DNA of 64,000 nt from Pseudomonas abietaniphila (lineage in GTDB: Bacteria > Pseudomonadota > Gammaproteobacteria > Pseudomonadales > Pseudomonadaceae), in NCBI RefSeq assembly GCF_039697315.1, contig NZ_CP155619.1, positions 3,100,001 through 3,164,000 on the forward strand. Direction: 5' to 3'. Numbering within the stretch: position 1 is the stretch's first letter; the number at the start of each line of letters is the position of its first letter. Below the pieces are notes generated by a model. The model did not search any database, was not told the origin of the DNA, and was given only the letters and a program-made list of their open reading frames with translations. Positions 1-10,548 of the stretch are shown here, piece after piece. The position numbers and the translations under genes were made by a program.

Positions 1-573
1 ACGATCAGCGTGCTCAATCTCTGCAGCCATCGAGCACATCGCGAGACGGTGGCCATCGGTAGCGACAGCGCGCAGAACGCCTGATTGCACTTCCAGCAGC
101 ATGCCGTTCAGGTAATAGCGAACGTCTTGTTGAGCCATGGCGAAGCTGGTGCGCTCGATCAAACGGCGCAGCTTGCTTTGCACCAGGTTGAACGTCAGCG
201 AACCTGGACCTTCTTCTACCGTCGGGAAATCATTGGCCGGCAACGTCGACAAGGTAAAGCGGCTGCGGCCGGCCTTCACGACGAGCTTTTGCTCATCGAC
301 TTTGATATCGATCAAGGCGTCGTTCGGCAGGCTTTTGCAGATATCCATGAGCTTGCGAGCAGGTACAGTGATCTCGCCCGGTTCAGCAGGCTCTTCCAGC
401 TGAACCCGTCCAACCAGCTCGACTTCCAGGTCGGTACCGGTCAAGGACAGCTGTTGTCCTTCGACAACCAGCAACACGTTCGACAGAACCGGCAAGGTCT
501 GGCGGCGTTCTACAACGCCCGCGACCAGTTGCAGGGGTTTCAACAGGGCTTCGCGTTGAATGGTGAAATGCAT
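1..573 (-). CDS. dnaN: DNA polymerase III beta subunit (sliding clamp), partial
   Basis: This is the N-terminal 191 codons of the beta sliding clamp, which tethers the replicative polymerase to DNA. The protein begins MHFTIQREALLKPLQ and continues through the first clamp domain (residues about 1-120) into the second, with the typical KSLPNDALIDI and FAMAQQDVRYYLNG segments. The remainder lies beyond the left edge of the window. The ATG is at 573, and only 35 bases separate it from the dnaA stop, consistent with a dnaA-dnaN operon read leftward from the origin. The identity is secure from both sequence and position. Confidence 0.97.
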   Translation of the reverse strand, partial: MHFTIQREALLKPLQLVAGVVERRQTLPVLSNVLLVVEGQQLSLTGTDLEVELVGRVQLEEPAEPGEITVPARKLMDICKSLPNDALIDIKVDEQKLVVKAGRSRFTLSTLPANDFPTVEEGPGSLTFNLVQSKLRRLIERTSFAMAQQDVRYYLNGMLLEVQSGVLRAVATDGHRLAMCSMAAEIEHADR

Positions 574-608
574 GGTCTAGTCCCTTGCCTTGAAAAGCTG
601 CGTCAGCA

Positions 609-2147
609 TCACGTAGTCAAAGTACGCAGCAGGTTCTTGTAGTCCTCGCGGATATCCGCATCGGATTCTTTAAGCTCATTGATCTTGCGGCAGGCGTGCA
701 GCACGGTGGTATGGTCGCGCCCACCGAACACATCGCCAATCTCCGGCAAACTGTGGTTGGTCAATTCCTTGGACAACGCCATCGCGACTTGCCGCGGCCG
801 TGCAACCGACCTGGAACGACGTTTCGACAGAAGGTCGGAGATCTTGATCTTGTAATACTCAGCGACAGTGCGCTGAATGTTATCCACACTCACCAGCTTG
901 TCCTGCAATGCCAGCAGGTCCTTGAGCGACTCGCGAATCAGCTCGATGGTGATGTCGCGTCCCATGAAGTGGGAGTGAGCGATGACACGCTTGAGCGCAC
1001 CCTCCAGCTCACGCACGTTGGATCGAATGCGTTGCGCGATAAAGAAAGCGGCATCGTGTGGAAGTTCGACCTTCGCCTGATCTGCTTTCTTCATGAGGAT
1101 CGCCACACGGGTTTCCAGCTCGGGCGGTTCGACCGCTACGGTCAATCCCCAGCCAAAACGGGATTTGAGACGCTCCTCAAGCCCTTCGATTTCCTTTGGA
1201 TAACGGTCGCTGGTCAGGATGACCTGCTGGCCGCCTTCAAGGAGGGCGTTGAAGGTGTGGAAAAACTCTTCCTGTGAACGCTCTTTGCGCGCGAAAAACT
1301 GAATGTCATCGATCAGCAGGGCGTCGACAGAGCGATAGAAACGCTTGAATTCATTGATGGCGTTCAGTTGCAGCGCTTTAACCATGTCTGCAACAAAACG
1401 CTCCGAATGGAGATAAACAACCTTCGCATTCGGGTTCTTCTTGAGCAGGTGGTTACCCACAGCGTGCATCAAGTGGGTTTTACCCAAACCGACACCACCA
1501 TAAAGGAAGAGCGGGTTGTACCCATGCTTGGGGTTATCCGCGACCTGCCACGCTGCCGCCCGCGCCAGCTGGTTGGACTTACCTTCGACGAAGTTCTCGA
1601 ACGTGAAGGTGCGGTTCAGGTAGCTGGTGTGCTTGAGCGCTCCTTCAACCTGAACATTGCGCTGCTCAGCACGAGCCGGGGCCTGCTGAGAGCTTGCGCC
1701 TGCCATCGGATCGAAACTTGCGCGCGAAGGTTCGTCATCTACATCCAGCGCTACTTGCACCACCGGCGAAGCAGGTGCTGACGCGGGCGTGGGAGCCGGA
1801 GCAGATGAACCGGGGGCGTGGTTTGCTGCGCTTTGAGCAGCCTGCGACGCGGCAGCGGCAGCCGCCAACGGAGCATTGGGCGCGGCCCGGGGAGCAGAGC
1901 TTCGTTTGCTGCCTATTAATAAGGAAAGGGAAGGCGCAATGCCCTGGCCTTGTTCCGCCAACAATTCGAGCACGCGACCAAGGTACTTTTCATTGACCCA
2001 GTCAAGCACGAACCGGTTGGGCGCATAGACACGCAACTCGTCGCCTTCGGCTTCGACCTGTAGCGGACGGATCCAGGTGTTGAATTGCTGGGCAGGCAGC
2101 TCATCGCGCAAAAGCTCCACGCACTGCTGCCAAAGTTCCACTGACAC
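609..2147 (-). CDS. dnaA: Chromosomal replication initiator DnaA
   Basis: DnaA is the AAA+ protein that binds DnaA boxes, melts oriC and loads the helicase. The 512-residue protein has all four domains: an N-terminal interaction domain ([18 protein letters not shown]), an Ala/Pro-rich linker (about 80-155), the AAA+ core with Walker A GGVGLGKT near residue 215-223 and Walker B LLIDDIQF, and a C-terminal DNA-binding domain with the signature [15 protein letters not shown]. It reads away from the DnaA-box region at 2148-2735 and is followed by dnaN. The long Ala-rich linker is usual for pseudomonads. Confidence 0.99.
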   Translation of the reverse strand: MSVELWQQCVELLRDELPAQQFNTWIRPLQVEAEGDELRVYAPNRFVLDWVNEKYLGRVLELLAEQGQGIAPSLSLLIGSKRSSAPRAAPNAPLAAAAAASQAAQSAANHAPGSSAPAPTPASAPASPVVQVALDVDDEPSRASFDPMAGASSQQAPARAEQRNVQVEGALKHTSYLNRTFTFENFVEGKSNQLARAAAWQVADNPKHGYNPLFLYGGVGLGKTHLMHAVGNHLLKKNPNAKVVYLHSERFVADMVKALQLNAINEFKRFYRSVDALLIDDIQFFARKERSQEEFFHTFNALLEGGQQVILTSDRYPKEIEGLEERLKSRFGWGLTVAVEPPELETRVAILMKKADQAKVELPHDAAFFIAQRIRSNVRELEGALKRVIAHSHFMGRDITIELIRESLKDLLALQDKLVSVDNIQRTVAEYYKIKISDLLSKRRSRSVARPRQVAMALSKELTNHSLPEIGDVFGGRDHTTVLHACRKINELKESDADIREDYKNLLRTLTT

Positions 2148-2735
2148 GGATATCCCCTAAGTTTCGAAAGCCGGTGAGGCAAAAACAAGCGCCCATTGTA
2201 ACCACCCCCAGCAGACTTATCCACATGTAGGTCGCTAACGGGCATCTCAAAATCAACATCTTATGAGGATAAATCCCGACCGGTGGCATGTGCATAAGCC
2301 CTGTGGATAACCATAACTCAGCCCATTGCATAACTCGGGTCGGAAATCTGTGGGTAACTGCCCTGTGGATAACGTCACGTTTCACACACAGGTTTTCCGA
2401 GGGCGCAGCACAGGACCGACACCGCTTTTAGACAGAGTTGTGATTCTCTGTACACCGCGATTTAAAGGCGCTTAAGCTACTTATCCACAGAGAGCAGCGA
2501 CCCCAGTCTTTATAAGCTTTACAGAAAAGCTTTAAATACTTTCCTTCTTTATTTTTATGTCTAAGGTTCCGATGTGTCACTCCCGACCGTGCCTGTCCCC
2601 TCAGGAATGCACATAAGAAGTAAATGGAAGAAACGTTGGTTGGAAATTGACCTGCGAGCTTGCTTTCTCTAGAATCCCCGGTCTCTTAAAACGGGGGCCA
2701 TTCCGGCCCGTTGTGGACGAACCAGGTAACACGCC
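2148..2735. other. oriC: Chromosomal replication origin (oriC), dnaA-rpmH intergenic region
   Basis: This 588-base gap between divergent dnaA and rpmH holds exact TTATCCACA boxes at 2217-2225 and 2481-2489 (plus strand) and at 2302-2310 and 2364-2372 (minus strand). Near matches are at 2289-2297 (TGTGCATAA) and 2349-2357 (TGTGGGTAA). An AT-rich stretch at about 2505-2570 is a candidate unwinding element. In Pseudomonas the dnaA-rpmH region is an established origin. The dnaA promoter (leftward) and rpmH promoter (rightward) must also lie here; I did not assign their -35/-10 boxes. Confidence 0.92.
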
Positions 2736-2870
2736 ATGAAACGTACTTTCCAACCCAGCACTATCAAGCGCGCCCGCACCCACGGTTTCCGTGCTCGTAT
2801 GGCCACCAAAAACGGCCGTGCAGTTCTGTCGCGTCGTCGCGCCAAAGGCCGTAAGCGTCTGGCAGTTTGA
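2736..2870 (+). CDS. rpmH: 50S ribosomal protein L34
   Basis: This 44-residue, very basic protein starts [18 protein letters not shown] and ends in [12 protein letters not shown], the standard bL34 sequence of the large ribosomal subunit near 23S rRNA helices at the exit-tunnel side. The ATG at 2736 matches the family length exactly. It is the first gene of the rpmH-rnpA-yidD-yidC series reading away from oriC, and rnpA follows after 13 bases. Confidence 0.99.
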
Positions 2871-2883
2871 TTAATCGGTACAG

Positions 2884-3288
2884 GTGGTGAGTCGAGACTT
2901 CAGTCGGGAAAAGCGTTTGCTGACACCCCGGCATTTCAAGGCAGTCTTTGACTCCCCCACCGGCAAGGTTCCGGGGAAAAATCTCCTGCTCCTTGTGCGC
3001 AACAACGACCTGGATCACGCCCGCTTGGGATTGGTGATCGGTAAGAAGAGCGTGAAGCTCTCCGTCGAGCGCAATCGCTTGAAACGCCTGATGCGCGAAT
3101 CGTTTCGCCACCACCAAGACAACCTGATTGGTTGGGATATCGTGGTTGTCGCGCGCAAAGGCTTGGGTGACATTGAAAACCCCGAATTGATTCAGCATTT
3201 CGGCAAGCTCTGGAAACGTCTGGCGCGCAGCCGGCCAACCTCAGAAGTCAAAACCGAAACTGCGGGGGTAGACAGTCCTGATGCGTAA
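2884..3288 (+). CDS. rnpA: Ribonuclease P protein component
   Basis: This basic protein binds RnpB RNA to form RNase P, which trims tRNA 5' leaders. The 134-residue product shows the family signature around residues 50-75 ([25 protein letters not shown], given here only as its core [14 protein letters not shown]). The start is one of two tandem GTG codons (2884 or 2887); I take the first because the resulting [13 protein letters not shown] terminus is usual in pseudomonads. It overlaps yidD by 8 bases. The C-terminal tail after residue 115 is variable in the family. Confidence 0.97.
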   Translation: MVSRDFSREKRLLTPRHFKAVFDSPTGKVPGKNLLLLVRNNDLDHARLGLVIGKKSVKLSVERNRLKRLMRESFRHHQDNLIGWDIVVVARKGLGDIENPELIQHFGKLWKRLARSRPTSEVKTETAGVDSPDA

Positions 3289-3526
3289 ACTGGCGCTCGT
3301 TCCGATCCAGTTTTACCGCTATGCCATTAGTCCTCTGATGGCCAGTCACTGTCGTTTCTACCCCAGTTGCTCCTGCTACGCGTACGAAGCCATTGAAAAT
3401 CATGGCCTGGTGCGCGGCGGCTGGCTGACCTTGCGTCGCCTAGGTCGCTGTCATCCGTGGAATCCCGGTGGTTTCGACCCGGTTCCACCAGCTCCCACCT
3501 CCCGTTCCTCTTCGATGGCCGAGTAA
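3281..3526 (+). CDS. yidD: Membrane protein insertion efficiency factor YidD
   Basis: This 81-residue protein carries the family core [14 protein letters not shown] (Cys-rich, about residues 26-39) and the [15 protein letters not shown] motif (about 55-69). YidD is a small amphipathic inner-membrane-associated protein that helps YidC-dependent insertion. The ATG at 3281 lies inside the end of rnpA, and yidC starts 2 bases after the stop, the conserved gene order. Confidence 0.95.
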   Translation: MRKLALVPIQFYRYAISPLMASHCRFYPSCSCYAYEAIENHGLVRGGWLTLRRLGRCHPWNPGGFDPVPPAPTSRSSSMAE

Positions 3527-3528
3527 TC

Positions 3529-5208
3529 ATGGATATTAAACGCACGATCCTGATCGTCGCCCTGGCAATCGTGACCTATGTCGGTGTCCTGAAATGGAAC
3601 CAGGACTATGGTCAGGCTGCCTTGCCGACTCAGAATGTTGCCGCCAACACCAATACATCCGCTCTTCCTGACACTCCGCAAGGCACGGCTGCTGCCAACG
3701 CAGACGTTCCGAGTGCAACAGGTGAAGTCGCTGCACCGACCGAAACTCCGGTCGTTGCCAGCAAAGACTTGATTCAGGTTAAAACCGATGTGTTGAATCT
3801 GGAAATCGATCCAGTCGGCGGTGATGTGGTGCAACTTCGCTTGCCACTGTATCCGCGCCGTCAAGACCATCCGGAAATTCCGTTTCAGCTGTTCGATAAT
3901 GGCGGCGAGCGTACCTTTCTGGCACAGAGCGGCCTGACGGGCGCAAACGGTCCGGATGCCCGGGCTTCAGGTCGCCCTGTCTACGTTGCGACTCAGAAAA
4001 GTTTTCAGTTGGCCGATGGGCAGAACGAACTCGTTGTCGATTTGAAATTCAGCGATGCCGGCGTCAACTACATCAAGCGTTTCACCTTCAAACGCGGCCT
4101 GTATGACCTGACCGTTTCTTATCTGATCGATAACCAGAGCGCTCAGGCGTGGAACGGTAATCTGTTCGCTCAGCTGAAACGCGATGCAAGCGCAGATCCA
4201 TCGTCGACAACCGCCACCGGCACCGCCACTTATCTGGGTGCGGCCATGTGGACACCGTCGGAGCCTTACAAAAAGGTTTCGATGAAGGACATCGATAAAG
4301 GCTCGGTGAAAGATACGGTTCAAGGTGGTTGGGTCGCCTGGCTGCAGCACTATTTCGTGACGGCCTGGATCCCGAACAAGGCTGACAGCAACACGGTAAC
4401 CACTCGCAAAGACAGCGCGGGTAACTACATCATCGGTTTCACCGGTCCAGCATTGACCGTTGCGCCAGGTGCGAAGGCTGAAACGACCACCACGTTGTAC
4501 GCCGGTCCGAAGAGCCAGGCCGTGCTTAAAGAGTTGTCCCCAGGTCTGGAACTGACCGTCGACTACGGCATCCTGTGGTTCATTGCCCAGCCGATTTTCT
4601 GGCTGCTGCAACATATCCACAGCATTGTGGGTAACTGGGGCTGGTCGATTATTTTCCTGACCATGCTGATCAAAGGGCTTTTCTTCCCTCTGTCCGCAGC
4701 AAGCTATAAATCGATGGCACGTATGCGTGCCGTTGCGCCACGTCTGGCGGCCCTGAAAGAACAGCACGGCGACGACCGTCAGAAGCTTTCGCAGTCGATG
4801 ATGGAGCTTTACAAGAAAGAGAAGATCAACCCGCTGGGTGGTTGCTTGCCAATTCTTGTACAGATGCCAGTGTTCCTGTCGCTGTATTGGGTATTGCTGG
4901 AAAGCGTCGAGATGCGCCAGGCGCCTTGGCTGCTGTGGATAACCGACCTGTCGATCAAGGACCCGTTCTTCATCCTGCCGATCATCATGGGCGCGACCAT
5001 GTTCATTCAGCAGCGTTTGAACCCCACCCCTCCGGATCCGATGCAAGCCAAGGTCATGAAGCTGATGCCGATCATCTTCACCTTCTTCTTCCTGTGGTTC
5101 CCGGCGGGTCTGGTGCTGTACTGGGTTGTAAACAACACCCTGTCCATCACTCAACAGTGGTACATCACGCGCAGCATCGAAGCCAAGGCCAAAAAAGCCG
5201 CCGCTTGA
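3529..5208 (+). CDS. yidC: Membrane protein insertase YidC
   Basis: YidC inserts and folds inner-membrane proteins, alone or with SecYEG. The 559-residue protein starts MDIKRTILIVALAIV (the N-terminal membrane anchor of the Gram-negative form) at ATG 3529. It has a long periplasmic domain (about 30-345), then the conserved insertase core with membrane segments around residues 350-540, including the cytoplasmic hairpin LAALKEQHGDDRQKLSQ. The C-terminus is Lys/Ala-rich. A longer in-frame extension to 3457 lacks a start with ribosome-binding support and is not used. A strong terminator follows at 5234. Confidence 0.98.
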   Translation: MDIKRTILIVALAIVTYVGVLKWNQDYGQAALPTQNVAANTNTSALPDTPQGTAAANADVPSATGEVAAPTETPVVASKDLIQVKTDVLNLEIDPVGGDVVQLRLPLYPRRQDHPEIPFQLFDNGGERTFLAQSGLTGANGPDARASGRPVYVATQKSFQLADGQNELVVDLKFSDAGVNYIKRFTFKRGLYDLTVSYLIDNQSAQAWNGNLFAQLKRDASADPSSTTATGTATYLGAAMWTPSEPYKKVSMKDIDKGSVKDTVQGGWVAWLQHYFVTAWIPNKADSNTVTTRKDSAGNYIIGFTGPALTVAPGAKAETTTTLYAGPKSQAVLKELSPGLELTVDYGILWFIAQPIFWLLQHIHSIVGNWGWSIIFLTMLIKGLFFPLSAASYKSMARMRAVAPRLAALKEQHGDDRQKLSQSMMELYKKEKINPLGGCLPILVQMPVFLSLYWVLLESVEMRQAPWLLWITDLSIKDPFFILPIIMGATMFIQQRLNPTPPDPMQAKVMKLMPIIFTFFFLWFPAGLVLYWVVNNTLSITQQWYITRSIEAKAKKAAA

Positions 5209-5233
5209 TCTACCCTGTGAATAAGTCTCTCAG

Positions 5234-5256
5234 AACGCCCCCTCGTGGGGCGTTTT
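5234..5256 (+). terminator. Rho-independent terminator after yidC
   Basis: An 8-bp GC-rich stem (AACGCCCC at 5234-5241 paired with GGGGCGTT at 5247-5254) with a short loop, followed by a brief T-run, 25 bases after the yidC stop. It separates the rpmH-yidC transcript from mnmE. Confidence 0.85.
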
Positions 5257-5286
5257 GCTATCCGTCAGTTATTCAGGAGCCGGGCC

Positions 5287-6657
5287 ATGAACGTCCCTCG
5301 TGAAACCATCGCCGCGATTGCCACCGCCCAAGGACGAGGTGGCGTTGGCATTGTGCGTATCTCCGGTCCCTTGGCCGCCGCCGCCGCAAAGGCGATCATT
5401 GGAAAAGAACTGCAGCCTCGTCATGCGCACTATGGCCCATTCCAGGACGAGTATGGGGAGGTGATAGACGAAGGCATTGCCCTGTATTTCCCCGGACCGA
5501 ACTCCTTCACGGGCGAAGATGTTCTGGAGCTCCAAGGCCATGGTGGCCCTATCGTTCTGGATATGTTGCTGCAGCGCTGTGTACAACTGGGAAGCCGGCT
5601 GGCACGCCCCGGCGAATTCAGCGAACGGGCGTTTCTTAACGATAAGCTTGATCTTGCCCAGGCTGAAGCCATCGCTGACCTGATCGAAGCCAGTTCTGCA
5701 CAAGCGGCGCGCAATGCGTTGCGATCCTTGCAGGGTGCGTTCTCTCAACGTGTGGATAACCTCACCGAGAAACTGATCAGCTTGCGGATATACGTAGAAG
5801 CCGCCATCGACTTTCCGGAAGAAGAAATAGACTTTTTGGCTGATGGGCACGTCCTCAGCATGCTGGATGACGTTCGGCTTCAGTTATCCACGGTCTTGAG
5901 AGAGGCCAATCAAGGTGCGCTTTTGCGTGACGGCATGACCGTCGTGATCGCCGGTCGACCGAATGCTGGCAAATCCAGCCTGCTCAATGCGCTGGCCGGA
6001 CGGGAAGCAGCGATCGTCACCGAGATTGCCGGCACGACCCGTGACGTGCTGCGTGAACATATCCACATCGACGGCATGCCGCTGCACGTTGTTGACACTG
6101 CAGGCCTTCGCGATACCGAGGACCAAGTAGAACGGATTGGCGTCGAAAGGGCGCTCAAGGCTATTTCGGAAGCTGACCGGATACTCCTGGTGGTGGACGC
6201 CACAGCGCCGGAGGCGGTCGATCCGTTTGCCCTCTGGCCTGAATTCCTTGAACAGCGTCCGGATCCCGCGCAGGTCACGCTCATCAGAAACAAGGCCGAT
6301 CTGAGTGGTGATCCCGTAGGACTTGAGGTCAGTGAAGATGGCCATGTCACGATCAACCTCAGTGCCAAGGCCGGCGGCGAAGGGCTTGAGCTTCTGCGAG
6401 ATCATCTGAAGGCGTGCATGGGTTATCAACAAACCTCTGAAAGCAGCTTCAGTGCTCGACGTAGGCATCTGGAGGCGCTGCACAAGGCCAGTGCCTCGCT
6501 CGAGCACGGCCGCTCGCAGCTGACCCTGGCGGGTGCGGGTGAACTGCTGGCTGAGGATCTGCGCATTGCTCAGCAGTGTCTGGGAGAGATCACCGGCGCG
6601 TTCAGCTCTGACGATCTGCTGGGACGAATCTTCTCGAGCTTCTGCATCGGCAAATAA
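5287..6657 (+). CDS. mnmE: tRNA uridine-5-carboxymethylaminomethyl modification GTPase MnmE
   Basis: With MnmG, MnmE makes cmnm5U34 in tRNAs reading split codon boxes. The 456-residue protein has an N-terminal folate-binding domain (about 1-115), helical segments, and an inserted G domain with P-loop GRPNAGKS at about 223-230, the switch GTTRD and NKAD. It ends in the catalytic tail CIGK at residues 453-456. The ATG at 5287 gives the standard [19 protein letters not shown] start. Its partner mnmG lies downstream across a second DnaA-box region. Confidence 0.98.
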   Translation: MNVPRETIAAIATAQGRGGVGIVRISGPLAAAAAKAIIGKELQPRHAHYGPFQDEYGEVIDEGIALYFPGPNSFTGEDVLELQGHGGPIVLDMLLQRCVQLGSRLARPGEFSERAFLNDKLDLAQAEAIADLIEASSAQAARNALRSLQGAFSQRVDNLTEKLISLRIYVEAAIDFPEEEIDFLADGHVLSMLDDVRLQLSTVLREANQGALLRDGMTVVIAGRPNAGKSSLLNALAGREAAIVTEIAGTTRDVLREHIHIDGMPLHVVDTAGLRDTEDQVERIGVERALKAISEADRILLVVDATAPEAVDPFALWPEFLEQRPDPAQVTLIRNKADLSGDPVGLEVSEDGHVTINLSAKAGGEGLELLRDHLKACMGYQQTSESSFSARRRHLEALHKASASLEHGRSQLTLAGAGELLAEDLRIAQQCLGEITGAFSSDDLLGRIFSSFCIGK

Positions 6658-6673
6658 TCGCGGTTTTTCTCCA

Positions 6674-6700
6674 CAGACAGGTCATTTTCCGACCTGTCTG
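6674..6700 (+). terminator. Terminator after mnmE
   Basis: A 10-bp inverted repeat, CAGACAGGTC (6674-6683) and GACCTGTCTG (6691-6700), sits 17 bases beyond the mnmE stop and is followed by a pyrimidine-rich stretch. The T-run is imperfect, so termination strength is uncertain. Confidence 0.65.
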
Positions 6701-7186
6701 CCCTTGCTTTATCCCCCTCCTAAAAATTAATCCACTCCTCTGAGCGTCAGAGCGCATTCGTACGCGCAATTTTCGTCCGTCCAAAGGAGGCTAGCCGGCC
6801 GGATAAGCCCTGTGCATAACCACGATTCAGCTCAGTTGATAAGTGGGCCTCAAATCGGAGGATAACCTCGCCTGTGGACAACCATCACTTTAATCCACAG
6901 GCTTAGACACGTTATCCAAGGGCCTCATCGGCACATGAACACAGACTTTTAAATCTCTGTACAGCACGTAATATATGGCCTGTAGAAATCTATCCACAGA
7001 AAGGGGCCTCTCTAAACATAAACATAAAAACAAAGATTTTATAAATTTCTTTCTTTTTAATTTCTTTAACCGCCTTTCATCCACAGCTGGTTAAATTTTG
7101 CGCAAAAGGTTCCTTTCAGGGGGGCGAAGTCCCTATACTTGCCGCCAATTTCCTATTCCCCCCAAAAAACAGGCACGAGGTGCGTG
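6701..7186. other. Second DnaA-box region upstream of mnmG
   Basis: This non-coding stretch carries several DnaA-box-like 9-mers: TGTGCATAA 6811-6819, TGTGGACAA 6873-6881, TAATCCACA 6891-6899, TTATCCAAG 6912-6920 and CTATCCACA 6991-6999, with ATCCACA again just before 7085. A strongly AT-rich block spans about 7013-7075. All boxes here differ by at least one base from TTATCCACA, unlike the dnaA-rpmH region. An origin-like region at this position is known in Pseudomonas. The mnmG promoter must also lie here. Confidence 0.7.
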
Positions 7187-9085
7187 GTGGATTTCCCTTC
7201 CCGTTTTGAAGTGATCGTCATCGGCGGCGGTCATGCCGGTACCGAGGCAGCACTTGCGTCTGCACGCATGGGTGCGAAAACCCTGCTGCTTACGCACAAC
7301 GTGGAAACCCTCGGGCAAATGAGCTGTAACCCCGCGATCGGCGGCATCGGAAAAAGTCATCTGGTTAAAGAGATCGATGCGCTCGGGGGGGCAATGGCCG
7401 CCGCCACCGACCTGGGCGGTATTCAGTTTCGCGTGCTCAACAGCCGCAAAGGCCCGGCAGTGCGGGCTACTCGTGCTCAGGCTGACCGAATTCTCTATAA
7501 GGCAGCTATCCGCGAGATCATTGAAAACCAGCCGAACCTGTGGATATTTCAGCAGGCCTGTGACGATCTGATTGTCGAGCAGGACCAGGTACGAGGCGTG
7601 GTGACCCAGATGGGTCTGCGTTTCATGGCGGACTCTGTGGTATTGACCACCGGCACCTTCCTCGGCGGACTTATCCACATCGGTTTGCAGAATTACTCCG
7701 GTGGTCGGGCAGGTGATCCACCGTCCATCGCGCTCGCACGTCGTCTTCGCGAATTACCCCTGCGCGTCGGACGTCTGAAGACCGGTACGCCTCCACGCAT
7801 CGATGGTCGTTCTGTGGATTTCTCGGTGATGACCGAGCAACCTGGCGATACGCCTATCCCTGTCATGTCGTTCCTGGGTTCCAAGGAACAACATCCACGT
7901 CAGGTCAGCTGCTGGATTACCCACACCAACGCGCGCACTCACGAAATCATCGCTGCGAACCTCGATCGTTCGCCGATGTATTCCGCTGCCGGCGAAATCG
8001 AAGGTGTCGGCCCGCGTTACTGCCCGTCGATCGAAGACAAGATCCATCGCTTTGCCGACAAGGAAAGCCACCAGGTCTTCATCGAACCAGAGGGCCTGAC
8101 CACGCATGAGCTTTATCCGAACGGGATTTCGACTTCGCTGCCATTCGATGTGCAGTTGCAGATCGTGCGATCGATTCGAGGCATGGAAAACGCCCACATC
8201 GTTCGTCCGGGTTACGCCATCGAGTACGACTATTTCGATCCGCGAGACCTGAAATACAGCCTGGAGACGAAAGTCATCGGCGGCCTGTTCTTCGCTGGGC
8301 AGATCAACGGCACCACCGGTTACGAAGAAGCCGGCGCACAAGGTTTGCTCGCCGGTGCCAACGCAGCACTGCGTGCTCAAGGCAGGGAAAGCTGGTGCCC
8401 GCGTCGCGATGAGGCGTACATCGGCGTGCTTGTGGATGATTTGATCACCCTGGGTACGCAAGAGCCTTACCGCATGTTCACGTCTCGTGCTGAGTACCGG
8501 TTGATCTTGCGCGAAGACAACGCAGACCTGCGCCTGACCGAGAAGGGCCGCGAGTTGGGATTGGTCGACGATGCCCGATGGGCTGCGTTCTGTGCCAAGC
8601 GCGAAGGGATCGAGTTGGAAGAGCAGCGTTTGAAATCGACCTGGATCCGTCCCGGGACCGAGCAGGGCGACGCCGTTTCCGCGCATTTCGGAACGCCACT
8701 GACCCACGAATACAATCTGCTCAACCTGCTGAGCCGTCCTGAAATCGACTACGCCAACCTCGTTGCGTTGACGGGCCAGGGTTCAATCGATCCACAGGTC
8801 GCCGAGCAGGTTGAAATCAAAACCAAGTACGCCGGTTACATTGATCGCCAGCAGGACGAGATTGCTCGTCTACGTGCCAGCGAAAATACAAAACTGCCGG
8901 ACGACATCGACTACACGGCCATTTCCGGCCTGTCGAAAGAGATTCAAAGCAAGCTGGGGATAACGCGTCCTGAAACGCTTGGTCAGGCTTCGCGCATTCC
9001 CGGTGTGACGCCGGCAGCGATCTCGCTGTTGATGATTCACTTGAAAAAACGCGGCGCGGGCCGTCAGTTGGAGCAAAGCGCTTGA
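7187..9085 (+). CDS. mnmG: tRNA uridine-5-carboxymethylaminomethyl modification enzyme MnmG
   Basis: MnmG is the FAD partner of MnmE in wobble-uridine modification. The 632-residue protein begins with the Rossmann motif GGGHAG at residues 13-18. It shows the family signatures around [20 protein letters not shown] and [17 protein letters not shown], and ends with the helical MnmE-binding domain. I choose GTG 7187 ([15 protein letters not shown]) because it gives the family length and follows a GGCACGAGG ribosome-binding site. It overlaps rsmG by 4 bases. Confidence 0.97.
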   Translation: MDFPSRFEVIVIGGGHAGTEAALASARMGAKTLLLTHNVETLGQMSCNPAIGGIGKSHLVKEIDALGGAMAAATDLGGIQFRVLNSRKGPAVRATRAQADRILYKAAIREIIENQPNLWIFQQACDDLIVEQDQVRGVVTQMGLRFMADSVVLTTGTFLGGLIHIGLQNYSGGRAGDPPSIALARRLRELPLRVGRLKTGTPPRIDGRSVDFSVMTEQPGDTPIPVMSFLGSKEQHPRQVSCWITHTNARTHEIIAANLDRSPMYSAAGEIEGVGPRYCPSIEDKIHRFADKESHQVFIEPEGLTTHELYPNGISTSLPFDVQLQIVRSIRGMENAHIVRPGYAIEYDYFDPRDLKYSLETKVIGGLFFAGQINGTTGYEEAGAQGLLAGANAALRAQGRESWCPRRDEAYIGVLVDDLITLGTQEPYRMFTSRAEYRLILREDNADLRLTEKGRELGLVDDARWAAFCAKREGIELEEQRLKSTWIRPGTEQGDAVSAHFGTPLTHEYNLLNLLSRPEIDYANLVALTGQGSIDPQVAEQVEIKTKYAGYIDRQQDEIARLRASENTKLPDDIDYTAISGLSKEIQSKLGITRPETLGQASRIPGVTPAAISLLMIHLKKRGAGRQLEQSA

Positions 9086-9726
9086 GTTCTATGGTCACCC
9101 CGCAGCATGCAGAAGAATTGAGCCAAGGCGCCCGCGAGTTGGGCGTTGATCTGAGTGAAGTCCAGCATGAAAAACTGCTGGGCTATCTGGCATTGCTGAT
9201 CAAGTGGAACAAGGCCTACAACTTGACCGCTGTCCGTGATCCAGACGAAATGGTCTCTCGCCATCTGCTCGACAGCCTGAGCGTGGTGCCGTACATCCAG
9301 GGCGAACGTCAACTCGACGTCGGCAGCGGTGGCGGCATGCCCGGTATCCCGCTGGCGATCCTGTTTCCGGACATGAACGTCACGTGTCTGGACAGCAATG
9401 GCAAAAAGACTCGGTTTTTGACCCAGGTCAAACTCGAGCTGAAACTCGACAATCTCCAAGTTATCCACAGCCGTGCAGAGGCGTTCCAGCCGGAACAGCC
9501 GTTCACGGGAATCATCTCCCGCGCGTTCAGCAGCCTCGAAGACTTCACGCAGTGGACGCGTCACATGGGGGATACCCAGACGCGATGGCTGGCAATGAAA
9601 GGTCTGCATCCGGCTGACGAACTGGTAGCATTGCCCGCAGATTTTCGTCTGGAAAGCGCGCAAGCCTTGGCCGTACCGGGTTGCCAAGGCCAACGGCATC
9701 TGCTGATACTGCGCCGCACGGCATGA
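9082..9726 (+). CDS. rsmG: 16S rRNA (guanine527-N7)-methyltransferase RsmG
   Basis: RsmG methylates G527 of 16S rRNA with SAM. The 214-residue protein has the conserved segment [27 protein letters not shown] and the SAM-binding loop [15 protein letters not shown] (about residues 75-90). The likely start is TTG 9082, overlapping the mnmG stop as TTGA and giving [16 protein letters not shown] 9091 is the alternative. The gene precedes parA by 18 bases. Confidence 0.95.
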   Translation: MSSMVTPQHAEELSQGARELGVDLSEVQHEKLLGYLALLIKWNKAYNLTAVRDPDEMVSRHLLDSLSVVPYIQGERQLDVGSGGGMPGIPLAILFPDMNVTCLDSNGKKTRFLTQVKLELKLDNLQVIHSRAEAFQPEQPFTGIISRAFSSLEDFTQWTRHMGDTQTRWLAMKGLHPADELVALPADFRLESAQALAVPGCQGQRHLLILRRTA

Positions 9727-9744
9727 CAGGGAACACACGCAAGA

Positions 9745-10539
9745 ATGGCTAAGGTATTCGCGATAGCGAACCAAAAAGGTGGTGTGGGTAAAACCACCAC
9801 CTGCATCAACCTCGCAGCGTCGCTGGTCGCTACCAAGCGTCGGGTGTTGTTGATCGATCTCGATCCACAGGGCAACGCCACCATGGGTAGCGGTGTGGAT
9901 AAACATGGGCTGGAACATTCCGTCTACGATCTGTTGATCGGCGAATGCGACCTGAACCAGGCCATGCACTTTTCCGAGCACGGCGGTTATCAACTGCTGC
10001 CTGCCAACCGCGACCTGACCGCCGCTGAAGTCGTCTTGCTGGAAATGCAGATGAAAGAAGCCCGCCTGCGCACAGCGTTGGCGCCGATTCGCGAGAACTA
10101 CGATTACATCCTGATCGACTGCCCCCCATCCCTGTCGATGCTCACGCTCAATGCCCTCGTGGCGGCGGACGGTGTGATTATCCCCATGCAGTGCGAGTAC
10201 TTCGCACTCGAAGGTCTAAGTGACCTTGTGGATAACATCAAGCGCATCGCCGAGCTGCTCAATCCTCAGCTCAAGATCGAAGGCTTGTTGCGCACGATGT
10301 ACGACCCGCGCCTGAGCCTGATCAACGATGTCTCTGCCCAGCTTAAGGAGCATTTCGGCGATCAGCTTTACGACACGGTGATCCCACGCAACATTCGACT
10401 GGCCGAGGCCCCGAGTTTCGGGATGCCGGCGCTGGCTTATGACAAGACCTCTCGCGGCGCCCTGGCTTATCTGGCCTTGGCGGGCGAAATGGTTCGCCGT
10501 CAACGCCGCGGATCCCGCGCCGCCGCCCAGCCCACTTAA
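9745..10539 (+). CDS. parA: Chromosome-partitioning ATPase ParA (Soj)
   Basis: This 264-residue Walker-type ATPase moves ParB-parS complexes to segregate origins. The deviant Walker A KGGVGKTT is at residues 11-18, followed by LLIDLDPQGNATMGSG and LIDCPPSLSMLTLNAL (Walker B region). It lacks an N-terminal HTH, as expected for chromosomal ParA. parB starts 9 bases after the stop, and a perfect parS lies in this window at 59327. Confidence 0.98.
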   Translation: MAKVFAIANQKGGVGKTTTCINLAASLVATKRRVLLIDLDPQGNATMGSGVDKHGLEHSVYDLLIGECDLNQAMHFSEHGGYQLLPANRDLTAAEVVLLEMQMKEARLRTALAPIRENYDYILIDCPPSLSMLTLNALVAADGVIIPMQCEYFALEGLSDLVDNIKRIAELLNPQLKIEGLLRTMYDPRLSLINDVSAQLKEHFGDQLYDTVIPRNIRLAEAPSFGMPALAYDKTSRGALAYLALAGEMVRRQRRGSRAAAQPT

Positions 10540-10548
10540 GGAAATCCC

